Shown here: in pieces, positions 14,338 to 21,417 of the stretch
Layout: every line of letters begins with the position of its first letter
How positions within the stretch are numbered: the stretch's first letter is position 1
Source: DAOMNN01 sp050486545
GTDB lineage: Bacteria > Pseudomonadota > Gammaproteobacteria > Burkholderiales > Rhodocyclaceae
Length of the DNA stretch: 21,692 nt
Reading direction: 5' to 3'
Assembly (NCBI GenBank): GCA_050486545.1
Contig: JBJHDM010000053.1
Coordinates: 1 to 21,692 of the forward strand
The notes under the pieces: generated by a model
The model's input: only the letters and a program-made list of their open reading frames with translations
What the model was told of the DNA's origin: nothing
The model's database searches: none
Translations under genes and position numbers: made by a program

Positions 14338-15830
14338 GGGAGATACTCCCGCAGCACGACGACCTCGGCCCAGTACAGCGGCGAATACGGGGTCGCCGCA
14401 AACAGTCCGGCCGCGACGCTGAAGGCCGCCGTGGCCAGTGTCGGCAGCAGCAGCCACGGGTGCGTGTCGCGATGGGTCGTGAAGCGCTCGTCGGGCCAGG
14501 GTGCATTGCGCTCGCGGAACCAGATGCGATGCAGGATCGGCAGGAAGTAGGCCGCGTTGAGCAGGCTGCTCGCGACCAGCACGCCGATGACCCAGGCCAT
14601 GCCCGCCTCGATCGCGCCGATCCCGAGGTACCACTTGGTCACGAAGCCCGCCAGCGGCGGGATGCCGATCATGCCGAAGGCCCCGATCGTGAAGGCGACG
14701 CTGGTCGCGGGCATGCGCCGTCCGGCACCGTCGAGTTCGTCGATGCGATGCACGCCCAACGTCTCGGCGTAGTTGCCGGCGCAGAAGAACAGCGTAATCT
14801 TCATCAGGCCCTGGTGCAGCAGATGGACCAGCCCGCCGGCGGTGCCGACCGGCCCGAACAGCGCGGTGCCAAGCACGATGTAGGATACCTGGCTCACCGT
14901 CGAGAAGGCCAGGCGGCGCTTGAGGTCGGTCTGCGTAAGCGCACGGATCGAGCCGTACAGGATCGTCGCGCAGGCGATCAGCAGGAGCGGGTCGAGCAGC
15001 CCCAGCGACCATGCGAACTCGATGCCGTAGACGTCATAGACGACGCGCACGATCCCGAATGCGCCGGCCTTGACCACCGCCACCGCATGCAGCAATGCGC
15101 TGACCGGAGCCGGTGCGACCATTGCGGTGGGCAGCCACGAATGCAGCGGCACCAGTGCGGCCTTGACCCCGAGGCCGGTGACGAGCAGCACGAAAAGCGC
15201 GGCCAGCGCGGGGTGGTGGGCCTCATCGAGCCCCCGCAGGCCGGCACCGGCCGCGAACTCGATGTCGCCCGCCAGCGCATGCAGACCGGCTACGCCGAGC
15301 AGCAGCACGGCGCCCCCGCCCAGCGTATAGGCCAGGTAGACCCGGCCCGCACGCAAGGCCGTGGCGGTGCCGCGATGCACGACCAGCGGGTAGGTCGACA
15401 AGGTCAGCAACTCGTAGAAGAGGAAGAACGTAAACAGGTTTCCGGCCAGGGCGATGCCGACCGTGCTGGCCACGCACAGGCTGAAGAAGCCGAAGAATCG
15501 GCTGCGGTTGGGGGCATTCTCGAGGTAGCCGATCGCGTAGATCGTCGTAAACAGCCACAGCACCGACGACAGGCTTGCGAACAGGATGCCCAGCGCATCG
15601 GCGCGCAGGATGAAATGTACGCCGTCGACGACGACGTAGCGGGTTTCGAAGTGAAGGTCGTCGAGGACGCCGACCGCGATCCAGGCCACCAGGCCGAGCT
15701 TGATCGCGGCTGCGGCCAGGTTGAAGGCGCTGCGCAGGGCGTGTCGCTCTTCCCGGAGCAGGAAGATGCCGAGTGCGGCCACCAGCGAGGTGCCGACGAC
15801 CATCAGCGGGAGCCATGCGTTCCAGTCCAT
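14334..15830 (-). CDS. mnhD-like: Second NuoL/M/N-like antiporter subunit (MnhD/MbhH-like)
   Basis: The 498-residue product is a complete antiporter-like subunit with about 14 membrane helices. The proton-path residues are all present: Glu140 in TM5 (FFLFYELLTLSTYPLV), Lys223 in TM7 (GVKAALVPLHSWLPTAMVAPAPVSALLHA) and Lys254 in TM8 (VVKAGAFGIVRVVYDVY). A further Lys lies in TM12 (PPLAGFVTKWYLG). The MVAPAPVSALLHAVAVVKAG stretch is the family hallmark. Its ATG at 15830 overlaps the preceding stop as TGATG, and its stop overlaps the next start as ATGA. It is probably a proton- or cation-translocating subunit of the Mrp-type complex encoded here. Confidence 0.92.
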   Translation of the reverse strand: MDWNAWLPLMVVGTSLVAALGIFLLREERHALRSAFNLAAAAIKLGLVAWIAVGVLDDLHFETRYVVVDGVHFILRADALGILFASLSSVLWLFTTIYAIGYLENAPNRSRFFGFFSLCVASTVGIALAGNLFTFFLFYELLTLSTYPLVVHRGTATALRAGRVYLAYTLGGGAVLLLGVAGLHALAGDIEFAAGAGLRGLDEAHHPALAALFVLLVTGLGVKAALVPLHSWLPTAMVAPAPVSALLHAVAVVKAGAFGIVRVVYDVYGIEFAWSLGLLDPLLLIACATILYGSIRALTQTDLKRRLAFSTVSQVSYIVLGTALFGPVGTAGGLVHLLHQGLMKITLFFCAGNYAETLGVHRIDELDGAGRRMPATSVAFTIGAFGMIGIPPLAGFVTKWYLGIGAIEAGMAWVIGVLVASSLLNAAYFLPILHRIWFRERNAPWPDERFTTHRDTHPWLLLPTLATAAFSVAAGLFAATPYSPLYWAEVVVLREYLP

Positions 15831-17290
15831 CAGCCCGGGGCTCCGAAAGCGGTGCCGAGGCGCAACCATGACAGCGGTGCGTGTGCGGCCAGGCCGATGG
15901 CGATTGCGGCAAGTGCAAGCGCGAGGGCGGCGAGCTCGAGCACGAGCGGGGGTGACTCGAAAGGGTCGCGCTTCGGACCTTCGACAAAGGAATGGCGAAA
16001 GACCTTGAACACGTAGGCCGCGCTCAGCAGCCCCCCGAGCACGAGCACGGCAATCCACCCCCATTGCCCGCTCGCCAACGCGCTTTGCAGCAGCAGCCAC
16101 TTGGCGGTGAACCCGCCGCTGGGCGGCAGGCCCATGATGCTCACGCCCGCGAGGCCGAAGCCGAGCAGCGACAAGGGCCGAAAGCGGCCGATTCCGCACA
16201 GGTCGACGATGCGCGGACTGCCCATCGCGAGCACGAGGTTGCCCGCGGCGAGAAACATTGCGGCCTTGGCCAGCGCGTGCGAGGCGAGCATCAGCATCGT
16301 GCCGTCCCAGGCCAGCCCCGCCGCCAGCGGTGCCGTTGCGGTGGCGAGCGGAAAGAACAGGAACAGGTAGCCGATCTGGGCGACGGTCGAATAGGCGACC
16401 AGATGCTTGAGCTGTGTCTGTCGCCACGCCATCCAGCCGCCCCAGAACACGGCGCCGGTCCCGAGCAGGCCGAGCACCCATGCCAGTGCGACCGCCGTCG
16501 TATCCGGACCGAGCGTGAACCACAGGCGCAACAGGATGAAGAACGAGGCCTTGATCACGAGGGCCGACAACAGTGCGCTGACCGGCGGCAGGGCCCCTGC
16601 GTGTGCCGGTGGCAACCAGGCATGCAGCGGAAACAGGGCTGTCTTGAGCAGCATGCCCAGCGTCATCAGTGCCAGGGCGACGGTGGTGGTTGCCCCGGGG
16701 GCGGCCAGCGCCTGAATGTCCGCCAGTGCGAGCGTGCCGTAGGTGCCGTACAGCAGCGCGACGCCCAACAGCCACGCGAGCGAGCCGAGCAAGGCTGCAA
16801 GCAGGTAGCGCATCGCGGCGGCCAGCGCCTCGGCACTGCCCTTGAGCGCGACGAGGCCGACCGCGGCCAGGCCCAGCAACTCGATCCCGACATACTGGTT
16901 GAACAGGTCGGCAGACAGCCAGATCGCATTCAGTGCCGCCCACAGGAACCAGACCAGTGGCCAGAAATGGGCTTCGGCCGCCTGGCCGCGCAGACTGGCT
17001 GCGGCGTGGGCGCCGCAGGCCGCGCCGATCATCGCGGTCAGCAGGATCAGGAAGGCTGCCGGGCCGTCGACGAACAGCGAGATCCCCAGCGGCGTGGCGT
17101 GACCGCCCAGGGCGTACGCCTGTGATCCGTGCGCGACCAGGGCGGACAGCAGCGCCATCGCCAGCACCGGTAGCACGACGAGTGCGGGCAGGCTCGCCGC
17201 CCGGCGCCAACGTGCCGGAACGACTACCGTCGCCAGCGCCGTCGCCAGCGGCACGATGAGCAGCCAGGGCAGAATCTGCCCCGGACTCAT
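15830..17290 (-). CDS. mnhD-like: First NuoL/M/N-like antiporter subunit (MnhD-like)
   Basis: The 486-residue product is a complete antiporter-like subunit. TM5 carries Glu137 (LFNQYVGIELLGLA), TM7 Lys216 (LGMLLKTALFPLHAWLP), TM8 Lys247 (SALVIKASFFILLRL) and TM12 a Lys (GFTAKWLLL). The NQYVGIELLGLAAVGLV sequence is a typical MrpD/NuoN-like TM5. The start at 17290 overlaps the mnhC stop by ATGA. It is the first of three consecutive, clearly diverged paralogous subunits. MrpA, MrpD and NuoL/M/N share this fold, so the name is generic. Confidence 0.92.
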   Translation of the reverse strand: MSPGQILPWLLIVPLATALATVVVPARWRRAASLPALVVLPVLAMALLSALVAHGSQAYALGGHATPLGISLFVDGPAAFLILLTAMIGAACGAHAAASLRGQAAEAHFWPLVWFLWAALNAIWLSADLFNQYVGIELLGLAAVGLVALKGSAEALAAAMRYLLAALLGSLAWLLGVALLYGTYGTLALADIQALAAPGATTTVALALMTLGMLLKTALFPLHAWLPPAHAGALPPVSALLSALVIKASFFILLRLWFTLGPDTTAVALAWVLGLLGTGAVFWGGWMAWRQTQLKHLVAYSTVAQIGYLFLFFPLATATAPLAAGLAWDGTMLMLASHALAKAAMFLAAGNLVLAMGSPRIVDLCGIGRFRPLSLLGFGLAGVSIMGLPPSGGFTAKWLLLQSALASGQWGWIAVLVLGGLLSAAYVFKVFRHSFVEGPKRDPFESPPLVLELAALALALAAIAIGLAAHAPLSWLRLGTAFGAPG

Positions 17291-17583
17291 ACATCCTCCG
17301 GCAGGTTCGCTTCGCCGCTGATGCGGTACCAGCGCCGGAAGATCACCAGCGCCAGTGCGGTCGAGGCGACTGCGACGACGATGCCGGTCAGCACCAGTGC
17401 GTGCGGAACCGGGTCGGGACCGCGCCCGTCCTGCGCGAGTCCGACAAGTACCAGAAAGCAGCCGCTGCCGAGGATGTTGAAGGCGAGCAGGCGGCGCAAC
17501 AGATGGCGGTGTACGACGAACCCGAACAGGCCCAGCGCACACAACATCACACCGACCCAGGAGAACAGCGCCGCGGGACTCAT
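17287..17583 (-). CDS. mnhC: NuoK-like subunit, MnhC/MbhG family
   Basis: The 98-residue product has three membrane helices in the NuoK/MnhC pattern. Conserved segments are LLRRLLAFNILGSGCFLVLVG and PVPHALVLTGIVVAVASTALALVIF. The latter matches the MnhC motif (DPxPxALVLTxIVVxxAxTAxxL). In Mrp antiporters this subunit packs beside MrpA/D. The start overlaps the preceding MnhB-type gene by ATGA. No anomalies were seen. Confidence 0.93.
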   Translation of the reverse strand: MSPAALFSWVGVMLCALGLFGFVVHRHLLRRLLAFNILGSGCFLVLVGLAQDGRGPDPVPHALVLTGIVVAVASTALALVIFRRWYRISGEANLPEDV

Positions 17584-18305
17584 TGCCGTGCTCCGCCCTG
17601 CGTCCCGTCGCTCCTGGGGGCGCCGTCCTCGGCCCCTTCGTCGAGCTTGTCGGGATACGGCGGCGCGAGCCGGAACAGGCTCAGCAGTGCGAGTGCGATC
17701 GACAGCGTCAATGCGACTTCGACCACCAGGATCAGCCCTCCGGCCAGTTCCGGAGGATAGGCGAGCCAGGGCAAGCCCATCGGCAGTGCCAGCGTTCCGA
17801 CCGCGACGAACACCGCCGTGCCCAGCGCCAGCCCGGCGCGCAGCCAACCCGGCGCGGACCGTCCGGGGAGTGCGACGCCGGCCAGGCGAAGCAGCACGCC
17901 CGCAGCCGCCAGCACCGCGCCGGCCTGGAAGGCCCCGCCGGGACGGTCTGCGCCGGCCCAGAGCAGGTAGCCGGCGACCAGCAGCATCAGCGGCAGCAGT
18001 CCTCCCATGACCCCGTGCAATAGCGGATTCTCGAGCCCCATGCGGTCTGGACTGTCGGGCTGGGCCTGGCGTAGTGCGCGGGCGACGAGCACCGCTACGA
18101 GCAGCACCGCGACCTCGAGCAGCGTGTCGAGTGCACGCCAGTCGAGCAGCACGGCCGTAACCGGGTGGTCGACGCCACTGGCCGCCAGCGCTGCAGCCGC
18201 CAGCTCGGGCAGGTCGACCGGTGGTGCGGGGCGCTCGATCAGCGCCCACGCGAGCGCCAGTGCGACCGCAACGCACAGGATGGCGGCAGACAGCGGGTGT
18301 CTCAT
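17580..18305 (-). CDS. mnhB: MbhE-MnhB fusion subunit
   Basis: The 241-residue product joins two modules. Residues about 1-90 resemble the MbhE domain, which in MrpA is the extreme C-terminus. VDHPVTAVLLDWRALDTLLEVAVLL contains Asp55, Arg57, Asp60 and Glu64 in the conserved D-x-R-x-x-D-T-x-x-E pattern. Residues about 98-225 are MnhB: LLPLMLLVAGYLLWAGADRPGGAFQAGAVLAAA has the PGGxFQxGAV signature. The last 20 residues are polar. The start at 18305 overlaps the preceding DUF4040 gene by ATGA. Together with that gene it supplies the parts that belong to the MrpA C-terminus elsewhere. Confidence 0.85.
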   Translation of the reverse strand: MRHPLSAAILCVAVALALAWALIERPAPPVDLPELAAAALAASGVDHPVTAVLLDWRALDTLLEVAVLLVAVLVARALRQAQPDSPDRMGLENPLLHGVMGGLLPLMLLVAGYLLWAGADRPGGAFQAGAVLAAAGVLLRLAGVALPGRSAPGWLRAGLALGTAVFVAVGTLALPMGLPWLAYPPELAGGLILVVEVALTLSIALALLSLFRLAPPYPDKLDEGAEDGAPRSDGTQGGARQ

Positions 18306-18574
18306 CGTCGTGCGCCTCCCCCGTCCCCGCCGCTTGTGGCACGGCGGCGGCGCAGATAGCCGATCGTGTCGAGCAGCAGCACGCCGGTCAGTCCGGCGCC
18401 GATCGCCGCCACCGCAAGGGCGATGTCGGGCGCTTCCAGGCGCACCCACGCCAGTGCCATCAGCAGTCCGAACACGATGAACATCACCACGGCGCGAAAC
18501 AGCGAGCCCGACGCCAGCGCCATCGCCGCGGTCGCGATCAGCGTCAGACCGAGCAGTGCGTCGAGCCAGGGCAT
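18302..18574 (-). CDS. MbhD / DUF4040 subunit
   Basis: The 90-residue product has three hydrophobic segments and resembles DUF4040 (MbhD). VRLEAPDIALAVAAIGAGLTGVLLLDTIGYL matches the APDxAL...GAGLT core. In hydrogenase and Mrp proteins this region often reads APDVALTEA; here Val replaces the usual acidic position after ALA (ALAVAA), so a conserved Glu seems absent. The start at 18574 follows the mnhG stop by one base. In Mrp systems this domain is part of MrpA; here it is a separate protein. Confidence 0.83.
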   Translation of the reverse strand: MPWLDALLGLTLIATAAMALASGSLFRAVVMFIVFGLLMALAWVRLEAPDIALAVAAIGAGLTGVLLLDTIGYLRRRRATSGGDGGGARR

Positions 18575-18575
18575 G

Positions 18576-18896
18576 TCAGCGTGCCGCCCGGTCGTCGCCG
18601 GCCGACCAGGGTTTGACGTTGCGGCGTCGCGCCGCGCGCGCCACAAGGTAGCCGGCGGTTGCGCTCGCGACCAGCGCGAGCCCCCAAACCAGCAACAGCT
18701 TGACGACCGCCGCGGCGGAGTCGGCACCGGGCAACAGCCCGAGCACGATGAGCCCCAGGCCCAGGTTGTCGGCCTTGGTCAGCGCATGGATGCGGGTATA
18801 GACGTCGGGCAGGCGCAGCAAGCCGACGGTGCCGACGACGAAGAAGGCTGCGCCGGTGAGGAGCAGCACCGATTGCAGGAACTCAATCGCCGTCAT
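18576..18896 (-). CDS. mnhG: MnhG subunit of Mrp-type antiporter
   Basis: The 106-residue product has the MnhG signature GTVGLLRLPDVYTRIHALTKADNLGLGLIVLG in the first third, then two further membrane helices and a basic tail. Residues 20-60 correspond to the PhaG/MnhG/YufB domain. The stop is one base before the DUF4040 start and the start overlaps mnhF by 14 bases. No anomalies. Confidence 0.94.
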   Translation of the reverse strand: MTAIEFLQSVLLLTGAAFFVVGTVGLLRLPDVYTRIHALTKADNLGLGLIVLGLLPGADSAAAVVKLLLVWGLALVASATAGYLVARAARRRNVKPWSAGDDRAAR

Positions 18897-19182
18897 CGTC
18901 GTCCTCCGGCGGCGCGGTCTCTTCGCCGGCACCGCGCCAGGCGCGGGCGACGAAGGCGACCACCGCGAGCAGTGCCAGCAGTGCGAGCACCAGCGCGACG
19001 TCGCGCAGCGCGGCCAGGCCCTGCGCCTGCGCGAGCACGAGCAGCAGTGCCACCCCGGTGGTGCCGAAAAGCTGTGCGGCGAGCATGCGGTCGGCGAGCC
19101 CCGGCCCGCGCCAGATGCGCACGAGCCCCAGCGCAAGCGAGGCCAGCAGCACGACCGCAACCATACCCAGCACGCTATTCAT
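18883..19182 (-). CDS. mnhF: MnhF subunit of Mrp-type antiporter
   Basis: The 99-residue product has three membrane helices and the MnhF motif RIWRGPGLADRMLAAQLFGTT. Pro28 is absent in the expected GPx form only by small shifts; Asp31 and Arg32 of the DR pair are kept. The usual Asp a few residues later, in the AxD position, is Gln37 here. The C-terminus is acidic (PPEDDDDGD). The start at 19182 overlaps the mnhE stop by ATGA. Confidence 0.92.
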   Translation of the reverse strand: MNSVLGMVAVVLLASLALGLVRIWRGPGLADRMLAAQLFGTTGVALLLVLAQAQGLAALRDVALVLALLALLAVVAFVARAWRGAGEETAPPEDDDDGD

Positions 19183-19715
19183 CCTGCAGCCTCCGTGGGC
19201 GGCGGATGGCCGAACAGGCGTGCGAGCCTGCGCTGGGCTGCATCCACGCTTTCGGCAACGTCGGATTGCGCATCGAGACAGTGCAGTTCGAGTGTGCGTC
19301 CGTCCAGACGTACGCTCAGCGTGCCCGGCAGCAGGCTCAAGGTCACCATCAGCCACCAGGTCGGTGCGCCCGCGGGCAGCGCGAGCGGCACGCGCAGCAG
19401 GGCCGGGTGCAGCGGCAGCGTTGGACTCAGGATGCGGCGGGCCACGTCCCAGCCCGCGAGCAGCGACTGGAGCAGAAACCATGCGACGAAGGGTGTGAGA
19501 TGCTGCAGCCGCATCCAATGGCGGCCGGGCGGCGTGAGCCACAGGCTTGCGCTCGCTGCCAGCGCTGCGAGCGGTAGGCCGAATCCCCAGCCACCGTCGC
19601 CATCGCTCAATACCCACCACAGCATGGCGAGCAACGCGAAGCGCGTCGTCCAGGCGCCGGCCCGGCGGCCGCGGTCGGATGACCCGCTGGGGTTACCGGG
19701 ATCGCCGAGCATCAT
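19179..19715 (-). CDS. mnhE: MnhE subunit of Mrp-type antiporter
   Basis: The 178-residue product is the first gene of the antiporter operon. It has an N-terminal hydrophobic segment (about 24-60), a second around 73-90, and the MnhE hallmark LLAGWDVARRILSP followed by LHPALLRVPLALP. LMVTLSLLPGTLSVRLDGRTLELHCLD matches the family ending. The ATG at 19715 is the first suitable start; an ATG one codon later is equally possible. No clear ribosome binding site precedes it. Upstream is a 129-base gap to the Spy-like gene on the same strand. Confidence 0.92.
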   Translation of the reverse strand: MMLGDPGNPSGSSDRGRRAGAWTTRFALLAMLWWVLSDGDGGWGFGLPLAALAASASLWLTPPGRHWMRLQHLTPFVAWFLLQSLLAGWDVARRILSPTLPLHPALLRVPLALPAGAPTWWLMVTLSLLPGTLSVRLDGRTLELHCLDAQSDVAESVDAAQRRLARLFGHPPPTEAAG

Positions 19716-19844
19716 CGAATTCGGTCTGGAGGCTCATGCCTCCGCATTATCCCGGACTGCCGAGCGTCCGCAACCGCCCGCGCCGGGCATCCGGTCGCGG
19801 TGATGCCTTCCCTCCGGGCCGAGTCGGTACGCGTGGGACCGGCG

Positions 19845-20453
19845 TCAGTCGCAACCCATGTGGCGGCGGTACATCTCGGGGTTGTGACCTTCGGGGATGT
19901 TCGCGCAGGGATCGTCGGCGTAGCCGCGCAGCACGTTGTAGCGCGCGACCTGCCGGGGTTCGAGCAGTTCGACCGTGCGCAGGTGCTGCGACAGGTGGAT
20001 GAAGCGCAGGGCGGTGCGCGCCGCCTCGGCTTCGGCCAGCAGCGTCCGCAGCGAGGCGTCGTCGACCTCGCCTGATGCGAACGCGCGCTCGATTGCCGCC
20101 TCGGCCGCGATCAGGCGTTCGCCGGTCGGAACGGCCTCGCTGCGCATGGTGTCGTACAGGCCCTGGACGCGCTCGACCTGCTCGGGACGCAGCGGAATGT
20201 CGTCCTTCAGTTCCAGCAGGTGGGCCGGACCCGGCACTCCGTTGAGTTCTGCCGGCAGCGCCAGACCCCAGCCGCCGCCACGGCGCAGTTCCTCGAGGTC
20301 GGCCGGTGACAACGATTTGATCTCGCGAGCCTGCATCCCGGCATAGGGCGAGTGCGCGGCGTGGCGGGCGGGGTCGTGCTGCGCAGCCGACGGCAGGGCG
20401 ACCGCGAGCAGCATCAACGAAAAGGGGATCACGTGTCGAAGGGTCGACGGCAT
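19845..20453 (-). CDS. Spy/CpxP-like periplasmic protein (LTXXQ type)
   Basis: The 202-residue product has a cleavable signal peptide (MPSTLRHVIPFSLMLLAVALPSAA, cut near Ala-Gln). A His-rich start HDPARHAAH and a C-terminal GHNPEMYRRHMGCD suggest metal contacts. The middle is helical: LRPEQVERVQGLYDTM and LLEPRQVARYNVLRGY each resemble the LTxxQ repeat of Spy, CpxP and CnrX-like proteins. Such proteins are periplasmic chaperones or metal sensors. The start at 20453 has GGGAG seven bases upstream. It is divergent from the Crp/Fnr regulator, with the FNR-like palindrome between, suggesting regulation by it. Confidence 0.78.
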   Translation of the reverse strand: MPSTLRHVIPFSLMLLAVALPSAAQHDPARHAAHSPYAGMQAREIKSLSPADLEELRRGGGWGLALPAELNGVPGPAHLLELKDDIPLRPEQVERVQGLYDTMRSEAVPTGERLIAAEAAIERAFASGEVDDASLRTLLAEAEAARTALRFIHLSQHLRTVELLEPRQVARYNVLRGYADDPCANIPEGHNPEMYRRHMGCD

Positions 20454-20521
20454 GGCAGCGCTCCCGAAAGCAGCGAGTGATGGTCTGACGTCCATTCTCG
20501 TGCACGAGCCGCGCCCCACGT

Positions 20522-20537
20522 TATGATCACGATCATA
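20522..20537. promoter_or_regulatory. FNR-like palindrome TATGATC-AC-GATCATA
   Basis: A perfect 7-bp inverted repeat with a two-base centre. It contains TGAT-N4-ATCA, the FNR-type core, and TATGAT on both strands as -10-like hexamers. It ends 7 bases before the regulator start codon and lies 68 bases before the Spy-like start. Binding here would block the regulator's own translation initiation region and could switch the divergent gene. Regulator binding is inferred. Confidence 0.65.
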
Positions 20538-20544
20538 CGACCGG

Positions 20545-21159
20545 ATGCCGCCGATGACCGACTCGCAGACCGATGCACTGGACGCGCTGCTCCCTCCGGC
20601 GCTGCGCGCGACGACTGCTGCGGTGCCGTTGCGGCGCACCGAGCGGCTGTTCCGCCAGGGACAGCCTCCCCGATTCATGTACTTCGTGCGGCGCGGCGAG
20701 GTGGTCCTGGAGCGTGCCGGGGAGCGTGGCGAGCCGGTGGTCCTGCAGCGCGTCGGCCACGGTTTCGTCGCCGAGGCCAGCCTCCAGGCCGATCGCTACC
20801 ATTGCGATGCACGCGTGACCCGCCCGGGCGAGGCGGTGGCGCTGCCGCTGGAACAGGTTCGGGCAGCGCTCATGCAGGATGCCGCGTTCGCGCTGCGCTG
20901 GATCACCATGCTGGGCGGCGAGGTCCGCCGCCTGCGCGCGCGCTGCGAGCGCCTGTCGCTGCGCGGCGTCGACGCCCGCCTGATCCACTTCATCGAGAGC
21001 GAAGGCGTCGACGGCTGCGTGCACATCGCCTCGGGCCTCAAGTCCCTGGCGGTCGAACTCGCGGTCACGCACGAGGCCTTGTACCGCACCCTCGCCCGGC
21101 TGGGGCGAACCGGCGCGGTCGTGCGTGACGGCGCATGGCTGCGCATTGCCCGCCGGTGA
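20545..21159 (+). CDS. Crp/Fnr-family transcriptional regulator
   Basis: The 204-residue product has an N-terminal cyclic-nucleotide-binding fold (residues about 15-110; LFRQGQPPRFMYFVRRGEVVLER and QRVGHGFVAEASL). A dimerisation helix spans about 115-140 and a C-terminal winged helix about 145-200. The recognition helix, LAVTHEALYRTLARLG, holds Glu177, Tyr180 and Arg181 at the E-x-x-S-R positions that read TGA in FNR-type proteins. It lacks the N-terminal Cys cluster of FNR, so an iron-sulfur sensor is unlikely; the ligand is unknown. The cAMP-binding RExS-type motif is not clear. The start could also be the ATG at 20554. The palindrome immediately upstream suggests autoregulation. Confidence 0.9.
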   Translation: MPPMTDSQTDALDALLPPALRATTAAVPLRRTERLFRQGQPPRFMYFVRRGEVVLERAGERGEPVVLQRVGHGFVAEASLQADRYHCDARVTRPGEAVALPLEQVRAALMQDAAFALRWITMLGGEVRRLRARCERLSLRGVDARLIHFIESEGVDGCVHIASGLKSLAVELAVTHEALYRTLARLGRTGAVVRDGAWLRIARR

Positions 21160-21160
21160 G

Positions 21161-21194
21161 GGCCGGCCACGACGAGGGGCACGGGTGGCCGGCC
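21161..21194 (+). repeat. 10-bp GC-rich hairpin just after the Crp/Fnr gene
   Basis: GGCCGGCCAC (21161-21170) and GTGGCCGGCC (21185-21194) are a perfect inverted repeat around 14 bases, starting two bases after the stop codon. It is likely the 3' end structure of the regulator transcript. No T run follows, so it is not a standard intrinsic terminator. Confidence 0.5.
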
Positions 21195-21357
21195 GTTACC
21201 CCGGCTGCTATGTGCGCACCCCCGGGTCGGGCGATCGTTCCGACCGTACGCTGGCGGGAGGCGCGCACCTTCACACCTGCGGAGTGCGGAACCGCGCTCC
21301 ACGCAGACACCCGTGACCGTCATTGTGCTCCGTTCGCGGGCGCTTGCCTTACGCCAA

Positions 21358-21390
21358 TCTGAACACCCTTTCGCTCGGTTGGTGTTCAGA
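21358..21390. repeat. 10-bp inverted repeat between convergent genes
   Basis: TCTGAACACC (21358-21367) and GGTGTTCAGA (21381-21390) are a perfect inverted repeat around a 13-base spacer. It lies 28 bases beyond the 3' end of the reverse TPR gene. It may be a transcript-end hairpin for either convergent gene; no T run is present. The 258-base gap holds no visible gene. Confidence 0.5.
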
Positions 21391-21417
21391 ATCGAGAGCA
21401 TGTAGCCGGTCTTGTGC

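Noticed and set aside
14460..16016. 518-codon forward frame opposite the antiporter subunits
   Set aside because: The translation is rich in Gln, Arg, Asp and His in the way antisense of membrane-protein codons gives; the reverse frame has clear NuoL/M/N motifs.
15992..17125. 377-codon forward frame opposite the first antiporter subunit
   Set aside because: Antisense shadow of the same kind, low-complexity and without homology.
12601..17290. DAB-type inorganic carbon transporter
   Set aside because: NuoL-like subunits alone could suggest DabB, but no DabA (DUF2309) protein is present.
12601..19715. Complex I (nuo) operon or membrane-bound hydrogenase
   Set aside because: MnhE, MnhF and MnhG are diagnostic of Mrp-type antiporters and no NuoB/C/D/H or hydrogenase subunit is present in the window.
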